A stretch of DNA of 64,000 bases from Brevibacterium sp. JSBI002. GTDB taxonomy: Bacteria > Actinomycetota > Actinomycetes > Actinomycetales > Brevibacteriaceae. The stretch lies in the NCBI RefSeq assembly GCF_026013965.1, contig NZ_CP110341.1, forward strand, positions 992,001 through 1,056,000. Reading direction: 5' to 3'. Below the pieces are notes generated by a model, which was not told the DNA's origin, did not search any database, and worked only from the letters and a program-made list of their open reading frames with translations. Made by a program: the position numbers and the translations under genes. This document shows, in pieces, positions 1 to 9,179 of the stretch. The stretch's first letter is position 1. Each line of letters begins with the position of its first letter.

Positions 1-879
1 GACCTCATCCTCGGCCTGCCCAAGGACTGCCACCCGATGCACGTCGTGCAGACGGCCGTGGCCTACCTGGGCGCCGTCGACCCCGAGGCCGACACCGAGG
101 GTGCCGAGGCGAACCTCGCGAAGGCCGAGCGTCTCTACGCCCAGCTGCCGACGATCGTGGCCATAGACCACCGTCGCCGTCACGGCCTCGACCCCGTCGC
201 CCCGACGAAGGACCTCGGCTACGCCGCGAACTTCTTCAAGATGGTCTTCGATGAAGTTCCCGCCGAGGAGGTCGTGCGCTGCTTCGACGTGTCGATGATC
301 CTCTACGCCGAGCACTCGTTCAACGCCTCGACCTTCACCGGTCGCGTCATCACCTCGACCACCTCGGACCTGTACTCGGCAGTCGCCGGTGCCGTCGGTG
401 CGCTCAAGGGGCCTCTGCACGGCGGAGCGAACGAAGCCGTCATGGCGATGCTCGAAGAGGTCGGCACCGCCGACAAGGCTTCGGCCTGGATCGACGAGGC
501 GCTGGCCAAGAAGGCGAAGATCATGGGCTTCGGCCACCGCGTGTACAAGAACGGCGATTCGCGCGTTCCCACCATGCGCAAGGCCTTCGAGGACATGGTC
601 GCCGTCAAGGGTGCGAACGATCTGCTCGATCTGTACAACACCTTCGAAGAGGACTTCGTCGGGCGCAAGGGCATCTACCCGAACCTCGACTACCCCTCGG
701 GTCCGGCTTACCACCTCATGGGCTTCGATACCGAGCAGTTCACCCCGATCTTCGTGATGGCCCGCATCACCGGCTGGACCGCTCATATCTTCGAGCAGCA
801 GGCGAACAACGCCCTCATCCGGCCCCTGAGCGCCTACGACGGTGAGGAACAGCGCGAGGTTCCCGACAACCGGGGCTGA
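1..879 (+). CDS. prpC: 2-methylcitrate synthase / citrate synthase, 5' end outside window
   Basis: The frame is open from base 1 and ends in TGA at 877-879, giving 292 visible residues. The family is about 370-390 residues long, so roughly the first 90 lie outside the window. The citrate synthase signatures are present: GPLHGGANEAVM near 409-444, which carries the oxaloacetate-binding His, GFGHRVYKNGDSR near 526-564 with the second His, and the closing FTPIFVMARITGW helix. The enzyme condenses propionyl-CoA or acetyl-CoA with oxaloacetate in the cytosol. The short form and the last motif favour the methylcitrate type, which is an inference. An enoyl-CoA hydratase gene follows after 22 bp, so the two may be co-transcribed. 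Confidence 0.85.
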   Translation, partial: DLILGLPKDCHPMHVVQTAVAYLGAVDPEADTEGAEANLAKAERLYAQLPTIVAIDHRRRHGLDPVAPTKDLGYAANFFKMVFDEVPAEEVVRCFDVSMILYAEHSFNASTFTGRVITSTTSDLYSAVAGAVGALKGPLHGGANEAVMAMLEEVGTADKASAWIDEALAKKAKIMGFGHRVYKNGDSRVPTMRKAFEDMVAVKGANDLLDLYNTFEEDFVGRKGIYPNLDYPSGPAYHLMGFDTEQFTPIFVMARITGWTAHIFEQQANNALIRPLSAYDGEEQREVPDNRG

Positions 880-901
880 CCTCTCGAAAGGCAGAACACA
901 C

Positions 902-1729
902 ATGAGACCAGACGGTTCATACCGTCCGGTCGATCTCGAGGGTTTCGACTTCACCGTCACCGGTGGAGTCGGAACCCTCGTCATTGATCGGACCGAAAAG
1001 CGCAATGCCATCTCCCGGCCCATGTGGAGGGCGCTGCCGCAGATCATCGCGAACGTCGACGCCGACGATTCGATCGGTGCGCTCGTGATCACCGGGGCCG
1101 GCGGGCACTTCTCCGCCGGTTCGGACATCGCCGACCTCGATGTGCCGCTCGCCGACTTCTGGGAACTCAACGCCACCGCCGAGGCGGCCCTGGCGAACTC
1201 GCGGACCCCGACGATCGCAGCTATCACCGGCAACTGTGTGGGCGGGGGAACGGAGATCGCCGCGGCCTGCGATATCCGCATCGCCGCCCCGGGATCGATC
1301 TTCGGCGTCACCGCGGCCAAGCTCGGGCTCGTCTACCCGGCCGGCCCCACGAAGCGCCTGGCTCAGATCCTCGGCGACGCCTGGGCGAGGTATCTGCTGA
1401 TCACGGCCTCGATCGTGAAGTTCGAGAAGATGGCCGAACTCGGCTTCTTCCACGAAGTCTCCGACACCCCGCTCGAGACGGCGCAGGCCCTCGGTGAGCG
1501 GATCGTGGGACTGTCCCGGCTCAGCCAGGTCGGAGCCAAGGCAGTTCTCGACGGTGAAGTGACGGAGGACACGGAGCCCCCTGGGTGGCTCGATGAGGCC
1601 TACCGGGCAGAGATCACCCGCGGTCAGGAAGCCTTCTTCGCCAAGGAACCGCCGGAATTCGGCTTCGCCAAAACTGCGTGGCAGAACGGTCCTGAGGTCC
1701 GTTCTCACGGAGGCCCACGGAGAGGATAA
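902..1729 (+). CDS. Enoyl-CoA hydratase/isomerase family protein
   Basis: This is a 275-residue crotonase-fold protein. The start is ATG 902, with GAAAGG about 10 nt upstream; a longer in-frame start at 842 would overlap prpC and is not needed. The N-terminal region reads GTLVIDRTEKRNAIS, and the oxyanion-hole segment follows as HFSAGSDIADL. A second family segment, GNCVGGGTEIAAACDIRIA, is clear. A Gly-Gly-Gly-Thr-Glu series supports hydratase or isomerase chemistry on CoA thioesters, but the substrate cannot be read from sequence. The stop codon overlaps the -10 box proposed for the next gene. Confidence 0.8.
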   Translation: MRPDGSYRPVDLEGFDFTVTGGVGTLVIDRTEKRNAISRPMWRALPQIIANVDADDSIGALVITGAGGHFSAGSDIADLDVPLADFWELNATAEAALANSRTPTIAAITGNCVGGGTEIAAACDIRIAAPGSIFGVTAAKLGLVYPAGPTKRLAQILGDAWARYLLITASIVKFEKMAELGFFHEVSDTPLETAQALGERIVGLSRLSQVGAKAVLDGEVTEDTEPPGWLDEAYRAEITRGQEAFFAKEPPEFGFAKTAWQNGPEVRSHGGPRRG

Positions 1730-1732
1730 ACT
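1727..1732 (+). promoter_or_regulatory. Leaderless -10 box for the Ppx/GppA gene
   Basis: TAAACT lies 6 nt before ATG 1739. With a transcription start about 7 nt downstream, the mRNA would begin at the start codon. No Shine-Dalgarno sequence is present. The box overlaps the stop codon of the preceding gene. Confidence 0.5.
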
Positions 1733-1738
1733 GGGCGA

Positions 1739-2716
1739 ATGCGCCTAGCAGTCCTCGATATCGGCTCCAACAGCGTCCACCTCCTGGTCGTCGACGCCCA
1801 CGTCGGAGCACCGCCCCTGCCGGCCACCTCGCACAAGGAGGTGCTCCGCCTCGCCGAATTCCTCAGCGATGACGGAACGATCGATTCCGAAGGGCAGGAA
1901 CGGCTGCGCTCCTTCATCGCCGATGCCGTCGAGATCGCCGAAGACCAAGGTGCGGAGCAGATCCTCGCCTTCGCCACCTCGGCGGTCAGGGAAGCTCCGA
2001 ACGGGATCGGACTCATCGAATCGATCAACGCTCAGCTCGGGGTCACCCTCAACGTGATGTCGGGTCGCGACGAGGCCCGCGTGACCTTCCTCGCCGCCCG
2101 CCGCTGGTTCGGGTGGTCGGCCGGGAAGATCCTGCTGCTCGACATCGGCGGCGGCTCGCTCGAGATCGCGGCGGGTCAGGACGAATACCCGCTGGCGGCC
2201 GTGTCGATTCCCCTCGGCGCCGGACGCACCTATTCCGAGTTCCTCCCGGACCCGATGCCCACCGAAGAGGACATCCACCGCCTGCGCAAACATGCCCGGG
2301 CGCAGATCGGACGCATCGCCGGCGATATCAACAGGGTCGGAGTGCCCGACCAGGTCGTCGGTTCGTCGAAGACCTTCCGCTCCCTGGCGCGCATCGCCGG
2401 TGCCGCTCCGAGCGGCGACGGAATCTATGCTCCCAGGAAGCTCTTCCGCCGCGACCTCGAAGGCATCATCGACACCCTCGCATCCCGCACCCCCGAAGAG
2501 CGGGCGACCCTGCCCGGCGTCTCCGAGGCGCGTGCCGGTCAGGTGCTGGCCGGAGCGATCGTCGCCGAGGCGGCCTTCACGATCTTCGACATCGGCGTGA
2601 TGAACATCTCCCCATGGGCGCTGCGCGAAGGCATCATCATGCGCAAACTCGACCTCCTCGACTCTGCCGAGCAGTCCTCGGCGATGCGCGTGGAGACCGT
2701 CTCCGCCCTCGACTGA
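1739..2716 (+). CDS. ppx: Ppx/GppA family phosphatase (exopolyphosphatase-like)
   Basis: The 325-residue protein has the sugar kinase/actin-like fold of exopolyphosphatases and pppGpp phosphohydrolases. It begins with MRLAVLDIGSNSVHLLVVD, the phosphate 1 loop. ATSAVREAPNG follows near residue 80 and LLLDIGGGSLEIAAG, the phosphate 2 loop, near 140. The length matches the short actinobacterial Ppx2-like branch, which lacks the C-terminal HD domain. Expected substrates are polyphosphate chains or pppGpp; sequence alone cannot choose between them. The gene has its own leaderless-type promoter and is followed by an AT-rich hairpin. Confidence 0.8.
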   Translation: MRLAVLDIGSNSVHLLVVDAHVGAPPLPATSHKEVLRLAEFLSDDGTIDSEGQERLRSFIADAVEIAEDQGAEQILAFATSAVREAPNGIGLIESINAQLGVTLNVMSGRDEARVTFLAARRWFGWSAGKILLLDIGGGSLEIAAGQDEYPLAAVSIPLGAGRTYSEFLPDPMPTEEDIHRLRKHARAQIGRIAGDINRVGVPDQVVGSSKTFRSLARIAGAAPSGDGIYAPRKLFRRDLEGIIDTLASRTPEERATLPGVSEARAGQVLAGAIVAEAAFTIFDIGVMNISPWALREGIIMRKLDLLDSAEQSSAMRVETVSALD

Positions 2717-2811
2717 GCCGCCCTCACGGACCTCGCAACGGCTGCCCGTCACGCCGCGCTTCGGCCGCCGATCTCAGCAGGCTTTCGCTACCGGTCGGTA
2801 TCGCCGTTCAG

Positions 2812-2829
2812 AATAGCCTGCTATTTTTT
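2812..2829 (+). terminator. Probable intrinsic terminator after ppx
   Basis: AATAG (2812-2816) pairs with CTATT (2821-2825) around a CCTG loop, and T's continue through 2829. The hairpin is short and AT-rich but sits in the right place, 95 bp after the ppx stop and before the glycerol genes. Confidence 0.45.
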
Positions 2830-2919
2830 GATTATTCGCCGCACTGCGCCCTTGGCATCAACCGCTGGGGTGATAATGGTGAATGACAACAACGTCTGAA
2901 AGAAAGCGCGCTTCTGCCG

Positions 2920-4638
2920 ATGAGAAATGGTGAGCTGTCCCCGAACTTCCGTGACCAGGCACTCGAGACACTGAAGAAGACGAGCGCGGCCGACCCGCTC
3001 GACGTCTTCGTCGTCGGTGGGGGAGTGACGGGAGCAGGATCGGCCTTCGACGCAGCTACGCGCGGACTCAAAGTCGGTGTCGTCGACGCGAAGGACTGGG
3101 CTTCGGGAACCTCCTCTCGATCATCGAAGCTCATGCACGGCGGACTGCGCTACCTCGAGATGCTCGACTTCAAGCTCGTCGCCGAGGCTCTGAAGGAACG
3201 CGATCTGCTGCTCCAGCACACCGCGCCCCACCTCGTCGAACCCGTCGCTTTCGTCTTCCCCTTCGAACACCGCCTCATCGACCGTGCCTTCATCGGCTCC
3301 GGAGTGTTGCTCTACGACACGATGGCCACCCGGCCCGGCCGCAAACGCGCCGTGCCGATGCACCGGCACCTGGGCAAGAAGGCACTGAGCTCACACTTCC
3401 CGGGCCTGGCCGATGACGCCGCCGTCGGAGCCCTCGAATACTACGACGCGAAAGTCGACGACGCCCGCTTCGTCATGACTCTGGTCCGTTCGGCTGTGAG
3501 CTACGGAGCCGCAGCCGCCAACCACGTCTCCGTCATCGGCTATCTCCACGACGGCGACCAGGTCACCGGCGTGCACGCCCGGGACGAGATCAGCGGTGAG
3601 GAATTCGACATCCACGCCCGCCGCACCATCCTCGCCGGAGGCGTCTGGACCGAAGAGCAGCAGGATCTGGCGAAGGCCGACGCCGGTCTCAAGGTGCTCG
3701 CCTCCAAGGGCGTGCACATCACCGTGGCCGAAGACAAGATCAAGGCCGACCCGAACACCGGAATCATCTCGAAGACGGAGAAATCCGTCCTCTTCGTCAT
3801 CCCCTGGGAAGGCTATTGGGTCATCGGCACCACCGACACCCCGTGGAACGAAGACGTCGACGCCCCGGTGGCGACCTCGCAGGACATCGACTACCTGCTC
3901 GAACACGCCAACGCCATCCTCGCCGACAAACTCACCCGCGACGACGTCATCGGCGTCTACTCCGGACTGCGGCCGCTGCTCCAGCCGGTCGTCAAAGAGG
4001 GACAGGCTTCGACGAAGGTCTCCCGCGAACACACCGTCATGGAGGTCGAGCCGGCTCTGGCCGCGATCGCTGGAGGCAAGTTCACCACCTACCGAGTGAT
4101 GGCCGAAGACGCCGTCGACTTCGTCCTCGGCGACGATGCGAAGGACCGCCGGTCACTCACCGAATCGGTGCCGCTGCTCGGTGCCCAGGGAGTGGGTGCG
4201 CTGCGGCGCGGCCAGTCCGGGATCGCAGAGAAGTACGGCTGGGACGAAGACCGCGTCAAACGGCTCATCCGCCGCTACGGCACCCTCATCGAGGATCTTC
4301 TCGACCTCGTCGATGAGGATCCCGAACTCGGTCAGCCGCTGGAAGGCGCCGAACGCTACCTGCGCGTCGAAGCCCACTACGCGGCCGCCGCGGAGGGGGC
4401 CGTCCACCTCAGTGACATCCTGGAGAGGCGGATGCGGCTGAACTACGAAGCCGCGGACCGGGGGAAGAACGCCGCCGAGGCGGTCGCGGCCATCGTCGCA
4501 CCCGTCCTCGGATGGGACGACGACCGGCAGACGGCCGAGGTCGAAGCGTTCAACGCCCACGTCGACGCTCAGGTCGCGGCCGAGTCCACCGACGACGACG
4601 CCTCGGCGGCGGCCCTGGTCGGTGAGACCCTCCACTGA
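2920..4638 (+). CDS. glpD: Glycerol-3-phosphate dehydrogenase (FAD)
   Basis: The 572-residue flavoprotein oxidises sn-glycerol 3-phosphate to dihydroxyacetone phosphate and passes electrons to the quinone pool at the membrane. The FAD-binding Rossmann motif VFVVGGGVTGAGSAFDAATR starts near residue 29. The family segments SSRSSKLMHGGLRYLE (about 65-80) and GVYSGLRPLL (about 345) follow, with a C-terminal DAO_C domain from about residue 400. Length is typical. No strong ribosome binding site precedes ATG 2920. glpF and glpK follow on the same strand, so this is the core of a glycerol catabolic unit. No glpR-type regulator lies beside it. Confidence 0.95.
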   Translation: MRNGELSPNFRDQALETLKKTSAADPLDVFVVGGGVTGAGSAFDAATRGLKVGVVDAKDWASGTSSRSSKLMHGGLRYLEMLDFKLVAEALKERDLLLQHTAPHLVEPVAFVFPFEHRLIDRAFIGSGVLLYDTMATRPGRKRAVPMHRHLGKKALSSHFPGLADDAAVGALEYYDAKVDDARFVMTLVRSAVSYGAAAANHVSVIGYLHDGDQVTGVHARDEISGEEFDIHARRTILAGGVWTEEQQDLAKADAGLKVLASKGVHITVAEDKIKADPNTGIISKTEKSVLFVIPWEGYWVIGTTDTPWNEDVDAPVATSQDIDYLLEHANAILADKLTRDDVIGVYSGLRPLLQPVVKEGQASTKVSREHTVMEVEPALAAIAGGKFTTYRVMAEDAVDFVLGDDAKDRRSLTESVPLLGAQGVGALRRGQSGIAEKYGWDEDRVKRLIRRYGTLIEDLLDLVDEDPELGQPLEGAERYLRVEAHYAAAAEGAVHLSDILERRMRLNYEAADRGKNAAEAVAAIVAPVLGWDDDRQTAEVEAFNAHVDAQVAAESTDDDASAAALVGETLH

Positions 4639-4693
4639 ACCGTTCACAGCGAAGTGCGGAACCACAACGGAATACCGACAACTGAATCTCGAC

Positions 4694-4717
4694 CGACCCG
4701 GAGAACCCTCCGGGTCG
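4694..4717 (+). terminator. Hairpin between glpD and glpF
   Basis: A perfect 9-bp stem (4694-4702 with 4709-4717) encloses the 6-nt loop GAACCC. There is no T-run, so it may be an attenuator or an mRNA processing or stability element that adjusts the amounts of glpD and glpFK. It is not a classical terminator. Confidence 0.4.
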
Positions 4718-4769
4718 ACCATCGACCGGGACACCCACCGGAAAGACAAACAACAGGAGTTTGTGAGAT

Positions 4770-5492
4770 ATGGGCACCATCTTCCTCTTCGAGATCGCCG
4801 GTACGGCGATGCTCATGCTGCTCGGCGTCGGCGTCGTCGCCAACGTCGTTCTCGGCAAGACCAAAGGCAACGGCGGCGGCTGGCTGCTGATCTCCTTCGG
4901 CTGGGGCCTCGCGGTCTTCGCCGGTGTCTTCGTCGCCTACAAGACCGGCGCACACCTCAACCCCGCCGTGACCTTCGGCATCCTCGCCAGCGGAGCCGAC
5001 GAATATGCCCCCGGCATCGCCGTGACATTCGGCAACACCATTGCCTATCTCGCGGCCGAGATGATCGGAGCGATGCTCGGTGCCGTCCTCGCGTGGGCCG
5101 TGTACAAGAAGCACTACGACGAAGAGAAGGACGCGGGAAACATCCTCGGCACCTTCTCCACCGGTCCGGAGCTGCGCTCCTACGGCTGGAACTTCGTCAC
5201 CGAGGTGATCGCGACCTTCGTCCTCGTATTCGTCATCCTTCTCTTCGGCAAGACCCCGCACGAGCTCGGACCCTTGGCCGTCGGCCTCCTCGTTGTCGTC
5301 ATCGGCGCTTCGCTGGGCGGTCCCACCGGCTACGCCATCAACCCGGCACGTGACCTCGGTCCGCGCATCATCCACGCCCTGCTGCCGATCCCGAACAAGG
5401 GCGGCTCCGACTGGGCGTACTCGTGGGTGCCGATCGCCGGACCGCTGGTCGGCGGCGTCCTCGCAGGTGTGGCCTCCCAGGCATTCGTCTGA
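4770..5492 (+). CDS. glpF: Glycerol uptake facilitator (aquaglyceroporin)
   Basis: This is a 240-residue MIP-family channel in the cytoplasmic membrane that lets glycerol diffuse in. Both half-helix motifs are visible: HLNPAVTFG near residue 63 and AINPARDLG near residue 189. The Asp after the second NPAR is typical of glycerol-selective members rather than strict water channels. Six hydrophobic segments can be traced. An AGGAG sequence lies about 9 nt before ATG 4770. glpK begins 59 bp downstream and is the kinase that traps the imported glycerol. Confidence 0.93.
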   Translation: MGTIFLFEIAGTAMLMLLGVGVVANVVLGKTKGNGGGWLLISFGWGLAVFAGVFVAYKTGAHLNPAVTFGILASGADEYAPGIAVTFGNTIAYLAAEMIGAMLGAVLAWAVYKKHYDEEKDAGNILGTFSTGPELRSYGWNFVTEVIATFVLVFVILLFGKTPHELGPLAVGLLVVVIGASLGGPTGYAINPARDLGPRIIHALLPIPNKGGSDWAYSWVPIAGPLVGGVLAGVASQAFV

Positions 5493-5551
5493 GTACGATC
5501 ACAGACAACTGAGCACGCTCACAGACAAACCACTTCGACACAGGAGTCAGA

Positions 5552-7084
5552 ATGAGTCAGGAAAAGTTCATCCTCGCCATCGACCAGGGCACCACCTCGT
5601 CGCGGGCGATCGTCTTCAACCATGACGGGCAGATCGTGTCGTCCGGCCAGCTGGAACACGAGCAGATCTTCCCTCGCGCCGGCTGGGTCGAGCACGACCC
5701 GGTTGAGATCATCAAGAACACAAACGAGGCGATCGGTCAGGCCCTGGCTCGGGCGAATATCAACCGCCACCAGCTCGAGGGCGTGGGCATCACGAACCAG
5801 CGTGAGACCACCGTCATCTGGAACAAGAACACCGGCGAACCCGTCTACAACGCCATCGTGTGGCAGGATGCCCGAACCCAGAAGGTCTGCGACGAACTCG
5901 CCGGGGACGAAGGACCGGACAAGTACAAGGACCGGGTGGGTCTGCCCCTGGCGACCTACTTCGCCGGTCCGAAGGCCAAGTGGATCTTCGACAACGTCGA
6001 CGGGGTCAAGGAAGCCGCCGCGGCCGGGGACCTGCTCTTCGGCACCATGGACACCTGGGTGATCTGGAACCTCACCGGCGGGGTCAACGGCGGAATCCAC
6101 GTCACCGACGTCACGAACGCCTCGCGGACGATGCTGATGAACATCGACACCCTCGACTGGAACCCTGACATCGCGGCAGATATGGGCATTCCCGTCGAGA
6201 TGCTGCCCGAGATCAGGTCCTGCTCGGAGATTTACGGCTACGGGGCGAAGAACGGACTCATCATCGACACCCCGATCTGCGGCATCCTCGGCGATCAGCA
6301 GGCTGCGACGTTCGGTCAGGCCTGTTTCGAGAAGGGTCAGGCGAAGAACACCTACGGCACTGGCAATTTCATGCTCATCAACACCGGCAATGAGCCGGTG
6401 GCCAGCAAGAACGGCCTGCTCACCACGGTCGCGTACAAGATCGGCGAGGACGAAGCCGTCTACGCACTCGAAGGATCGGTGGCCGTGACCGGTTCGCTCG
6501 TGCAGTGGCTGCGCGACAACTTCGGCATCATCAAGGACGCCCCCGAGGTCGAAACCCTGGCCAAGCAGGTCGACGACAACGGCGGCTGCTATATCGTGCC
6601 CGCGTTCTCCGGACTCTTCGCCCCGCACTGGGAGTCCGATGCCCGCGGTGTGATGGTGGGTCTGACACGGTATGTGAACAAGAACCACATCGCTCGGGCA
6701 GCTCTGGAATCCGTGGCGTTCCAGTCGCGCGAGGTCCTCGACTCGATGAACCTCGACTCCGGTGTCGAACTCACCGAGCTCAAGGTCGATGGTGGCATGG
6801 TCGCCAACGAAACGCTCATGCAGTTCCAGGCCGACCTCCTCGGCGTGCCCGTCATCCGACCCGAGGTCATCGAGACTACGGCGCTGGGTGCGGCGTACGC
6901 GGCGGGCATCGCCGTGAAGTTCTGGAAGGGTGAGGAGGACGTGCGGAAGAACTGGCGCGAGGACAAACGCTGGAATCCGTCGATGGACGACGAGACCGTC
7001 GACCGCCTCTACCGCCTCTGGAACAAGGCGGTGGAGAAGTCGAAGAAATGGGTCGACGACGACACCGAAGCCCTCTACGGCTGA
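5552..7084 (+). CDS. glpK: Glycerol kinase
   Basis: The 510-residue FGGY-family kinase converts glycerol and ATP to glycerol 3-phosphate, the substrate of the neighbouring GlpD. The N-terminal phosphate loop [17 protein letters not shown], the FGGY-type segment [11 protein letters not shown] near residue 270 and the C-terminal [19 protein letters not shown] near residue 415 are all present. AGGAG lies 8 nt before ATG 5552. The gene is full length. The stop codon is followed directly by a 64-bp palindromic repeat. Confidence 0.96.
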   Translation: MSQEKFILAIDQGTTSSRAIVFNHDGQIVSSGQLEHEQIFPRAGWVEHDPVEIIKNTNEAIGQALARANINRHQLEGVGITNQRETTVIWNKNTGEPVYNAIVWQDARTQKVCDELAGDEGPDKYKDRVGLPLATYFAGPKAKWIFDNVDGVKEAAAAGDLLFGTMDTWVIWNLTGGVNGGIHVTDVTNASRTMLMNIDTLDWNPDIAADMGIPVEMLPEIRSCSEIYGYGAKNGLIIDTPICGILGDQQAATFGQACFEKGQAKNTYGTGNFMLINTGNEPVASKNGLLTTVAYKIGEDEAVYALEGSVAVTGSLVQWLRDNFGIIKDAPEVETLAKQVDDNGGCYIVPAFSGLFAPHWESDARGVMVGLTRYVNKNHIARAALESVAFQSREVLDSMNLDSGVELTELKVDGGMVANETLMQFQADLLGVPVIRPEVIETTALGAAYAAGIAVKFWKGEEDVRKNWREDKRWNPSMDDETVDRLYRLWNKAVEKSKKWVDDDTEALYG

Positions 7085-7148
7085 ATTACTACCTGACGGC
7101 GGCCCAGCAACCTCGCGCGAGGTTGCTGGGCCACCGTCAGGTAGTAAT
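7085..7148. repeat. 64-bp palindromic repeat, copy 1
   Basis: The two 32-nt arms are perfect inverted copies except for one mismatch, giving a long hairpin centred on CCTCGCGCGAGG. The outer ends read ATTACTACCTGACGG and its complement. A second copy of the same family lies at 47122-47185 and differs at a few paired positions. Copy 1 starts immediately after the glpK stop codon. It may act as a 3'-end barrier for glpK mRNA, but the repetition points to a dispersed REP- or MITE-like family. Confidence 0.85.
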
Positions 7149-7167
7149 AGGGGTGGGGGAGCCGCGT

Positions 7168-7173
7168 TAGACT
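7168..7173 (+). promoter_or_regulatory. Leaderless -10 box for the TIM-barrel gene
   Basis: TAGACT is followed by 7 nt and then ATG 7181. The intervening GGAAGAG could also serve as a weak Shine-Dalgarno sequence, so leadered initiation is not excluded. Confidence 0.4.
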
Positions 7174-7180
7174 GGAAGAG

Positions 7181-8182
7181 ATGAGCAAGAAGTCGAAGTC
7201 CCAGCGGAAGGTGTTGACCACCAAGAATTCTGCGCGTTCGAATTCGAAGCGCCACAAGGAGTACTTCGACAAACACGACGTCTACGAGAATGACGCACAT
7301 CACGTCTCCGACAATCGGATCAGACTCGGCCTCTCCAGCTCCTCCGTCTCACCCATGACCGTCGAGGAGACCTTCACCCAAGCGGCCAAACACGGCTACG
7401 ACGGTGTCGAGATCATGGTCACCCATAACACCGAGACCCGTGACGTCGACCTCATCAACGGACTCGCCGGCGACACCGGACTCGACGTCATCTCCCTGCA
7501 CGCGCCGACCCTGCTGTTCCTGCCCCGGGTGCTGCACAAAGACCATTGGGAGAAGCTGCGGATCACCGCGAACCTCGCCAATGAAGTCGGCGCTGACACG
7601 GTCGTCCTCCACCCGCCGTTCCGCTGGCAGGGCGAATACGCCCTCGGCTTCGTCGACGGCGTCCGCCAGGTCGCCCAGGAGACCGGTGTGAGACTGGCCG
7701 TGGAGAACATGTACCCCTGGCGGGCCGGTCTGCGCGAGATCCAGGTCTACTACCCCGACTGGAACCCCCTGGACGAGGACTACGACGACCTCACCTTCGA
7801 CTTCTCCCACGCATCCACCGCCGGCATGAATGCCCTGGAGACGGTGGGCGAGATCTTCGACCAGCTCCGCCACGTCCACCTCACCGACGGGGCCGGCTCA
7901 CTCAAGGACGAACATCTCGTTCCGGGCGAAGGCACCATGCCCGTCGCCGAGACCCTGCAGTACCTCGCCAAACACAATTGGCAGGGCGACGTCGTCGTCG
8001 AGGTCAATACCCGATTCGTCCGCAGACAGTCAGCGCGCGAGAAGATGCTCGCTGACTCCATAGCCTTCGCCCGTGAACACCTCGGCCTCGACGCGGATAC
8101 TCCGCGACGCAACGCCCACAGCCACACCCGCACCTCCGAGCACAGGCCCTCGCGATCCGGAAAAGCCGGCGCCGAGAGCTGA
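7181..8182 (+). CDS. Sugar phosphate isomerase/epimerase-like TIM-barrel protein
   Basis: The 333-residue protein has an AP endonuclease 2/xylose isomerase-like barrel from about residue 47. Candidate metal ligands lie in the family pattern: SLHAP, VVLHPPF, AVENMYPW, FDFSHAS, HVHLTDG and VVEVNTR. A strongly basic N-terminal extension of about 45 residues (MSKKSKSQRK and onward) precedes the barrel. The proposed -10 box supports including it. The substrate is unknown. The gene lies upstream of proC, with a 134-bp gap. The C-terminal 30 residues are low-complexity and basic. Confidence 0.7.
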   Translation: MSKKSKSQRKVLTTKNSARSNSKRHKEYFDKHDVYENDAHHVSDNRIRLGLSSSSVSPMTVEETFTQAAKHGYDGVEIMVTHNTETRDVDLINGLAGDTGLDVISLHAPTLLFLPRVLHKDHWEKLRITANLANEVGADTVVLHPPFRWQGEYALGFVDGVRQVAQETGVRLAVENMYPWRAGLREIQVYYPDWNPLDEDYDDLTFDFSHASTAGMNALETVGEIFDQLRHVHLTDGAGSLKDEHLVPGEGTMPVAETLQYLAKHNWQGDVVVEVNTRFVRRQSAREKMLADSIAFAREHLGLDADTPRRNAHSHTRTSEHRPSRSGKAGAES

Positions 8183-8316
8183 CCCTGCGAGCGACCGCGA
8201 CGTCGCACATCAACCGGCCCGTCTCCGCATCGCCACGCCCGACCTCGCACCGGCACGCTTAAGCGCAGGGACACCCACCGACCATCACACATCAGATATC
8301 GAAAGGCTGACGCATT

Positions 8317-9153
8317 TTGACCACCATCGCCTCCATCGGAACCGGCAACATGGGCACGGCCCTCATCCAGGGAATCCTCACCGCCGACGCGAGCATCACC
8401 GTCCGCGCGACGACGAATTCGACCGCCTCGGCGCAGCGGCTCCGCACCGATCTGCCCACAGCCACGGTCACCTCGTTGGAGGACGATGCCGAAGCGAATC
8501 GGAAAGCCGCGGCCGGAGCCGATTTCGTGTTCCTCGGCGTGAAGCCGTGGATGATGGCCGAGACCCTGCGTGGACTCGCCGACGACCTCGACCAGGACTC
8601 CGTGCTCGTATCCATGGCGGCCGGCGTCGCTGCCGCAGACCTCGCGCAGCTTGCCCCCGAGAATCCGATCGTGCGGATCATGCCGAACACGCCGAGCGCC
8701 ATCGGCCACGGCGTCATCGCGCTGGCCCCCACCGCCGAGGTGACCGCTGCCAGCGTGGACACACTGAAGTCGCTGTTGTCGGGCGCCGGCCTCGTCGTCG
8801 ATCTCGACGAATCCCAGATCCCGGCCATGACCGGAATCTCCGGGTCCGGAGTGGCGTACTTCTTCCTCCTCGCCGAGGCCATGATCGCCGCAGGTGTCAA
8901 GCAGGGCCTGAGTGAGGACGTCGCCCGTCAGATGGTCGTGGCCACAGCCGACGGCGCCGGCCGACTCCTGACCGAGAAGCCCGACCCCGCCGCGCAGCGT
9001 CAGGCCGTGAGCAGCAAGGGCGGGACGACCTTGGCCGGACTCCAGCAGTTCCTCGACTCCGGGATCTTCGATATCGCCGAGGCGGCCGCGCAGGCGGCGG
9101 CGGACCGTTCCCTGGAGATGGAACGTGAGAACTCGGAGGTCATCAACGGGTGA
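8317..9153 (+). CDS. proC: Pyrroline-5-carboxylate reductase
   Basis: The 278-residue enzyme catalyses the last step of proline synthesis, reducing pyrroline-5-carboxylate with NAD(P)H. The N-terminal Rossmann motif is IGTGNMGTALIQGIL. The conserved MPNTPSAIGHGVIAL segment lies near residue 128 and the C-terminal catalytic segment SSKGGTTLAGLQQF near 230. The start is TTG 8317 with GAAAGG 10 nt upstream; no ATG fits the family N-terminus. The gene converges on a LuxR-type gene across a shared hairpin. Confidence 0.93.
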   Translation: MTTIASIGTGNMGTALIQGILTADASITVRATTNSTASAQRLRTDLPTATVTSLEDDAEANRKAAAGADFVFLGVKPWMMAETLRGLADDLDQDSVLVSMAAGVAAADLAQLAPENPIVRIMPNTPSAIGHGVIALAPTAEVTAASVDTLKSLLSGAGLVVDLDESQIPAMTGISGSGVAYFFLLAEAMIAAGVKQGLSEDVARQMVVATADGAGRLLTEKPDPAAQRQAVSSKGGTTLAGLQQFLDSGIFDIAEAAAQAAADRSLEMERENSEVING

Positions 9154-9158
9154 GCCGA

Positions 9159-9179
9159 TCCTCCCCGCTCAGGGGAGGA
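9159..9179. terminator. Hairpin between convergent proC and the luxR-type gene
   Basis: TCCTCCCC (9159-9166) pairs with GGGGAGGA (9172-9179) around a 5-nt loop. The structure overlaps the 3' end of the minus-strand gene and could serve both strands. It has no T-run. Confidence 0.5.

Noticed and set aside
2717..2919. A -35/-10 promoter for glpD (TTGGCA with GATAAT)
   Set aside because: The spacer is only 14 nt, too short for a confident sigma-A type promoter.
5519..7303. A 594-residue minus-strand frame opposite glpK
   Set aside because: The glpK coding strand is unmistakable, and the antisense frame runs through the palindromic repeat.
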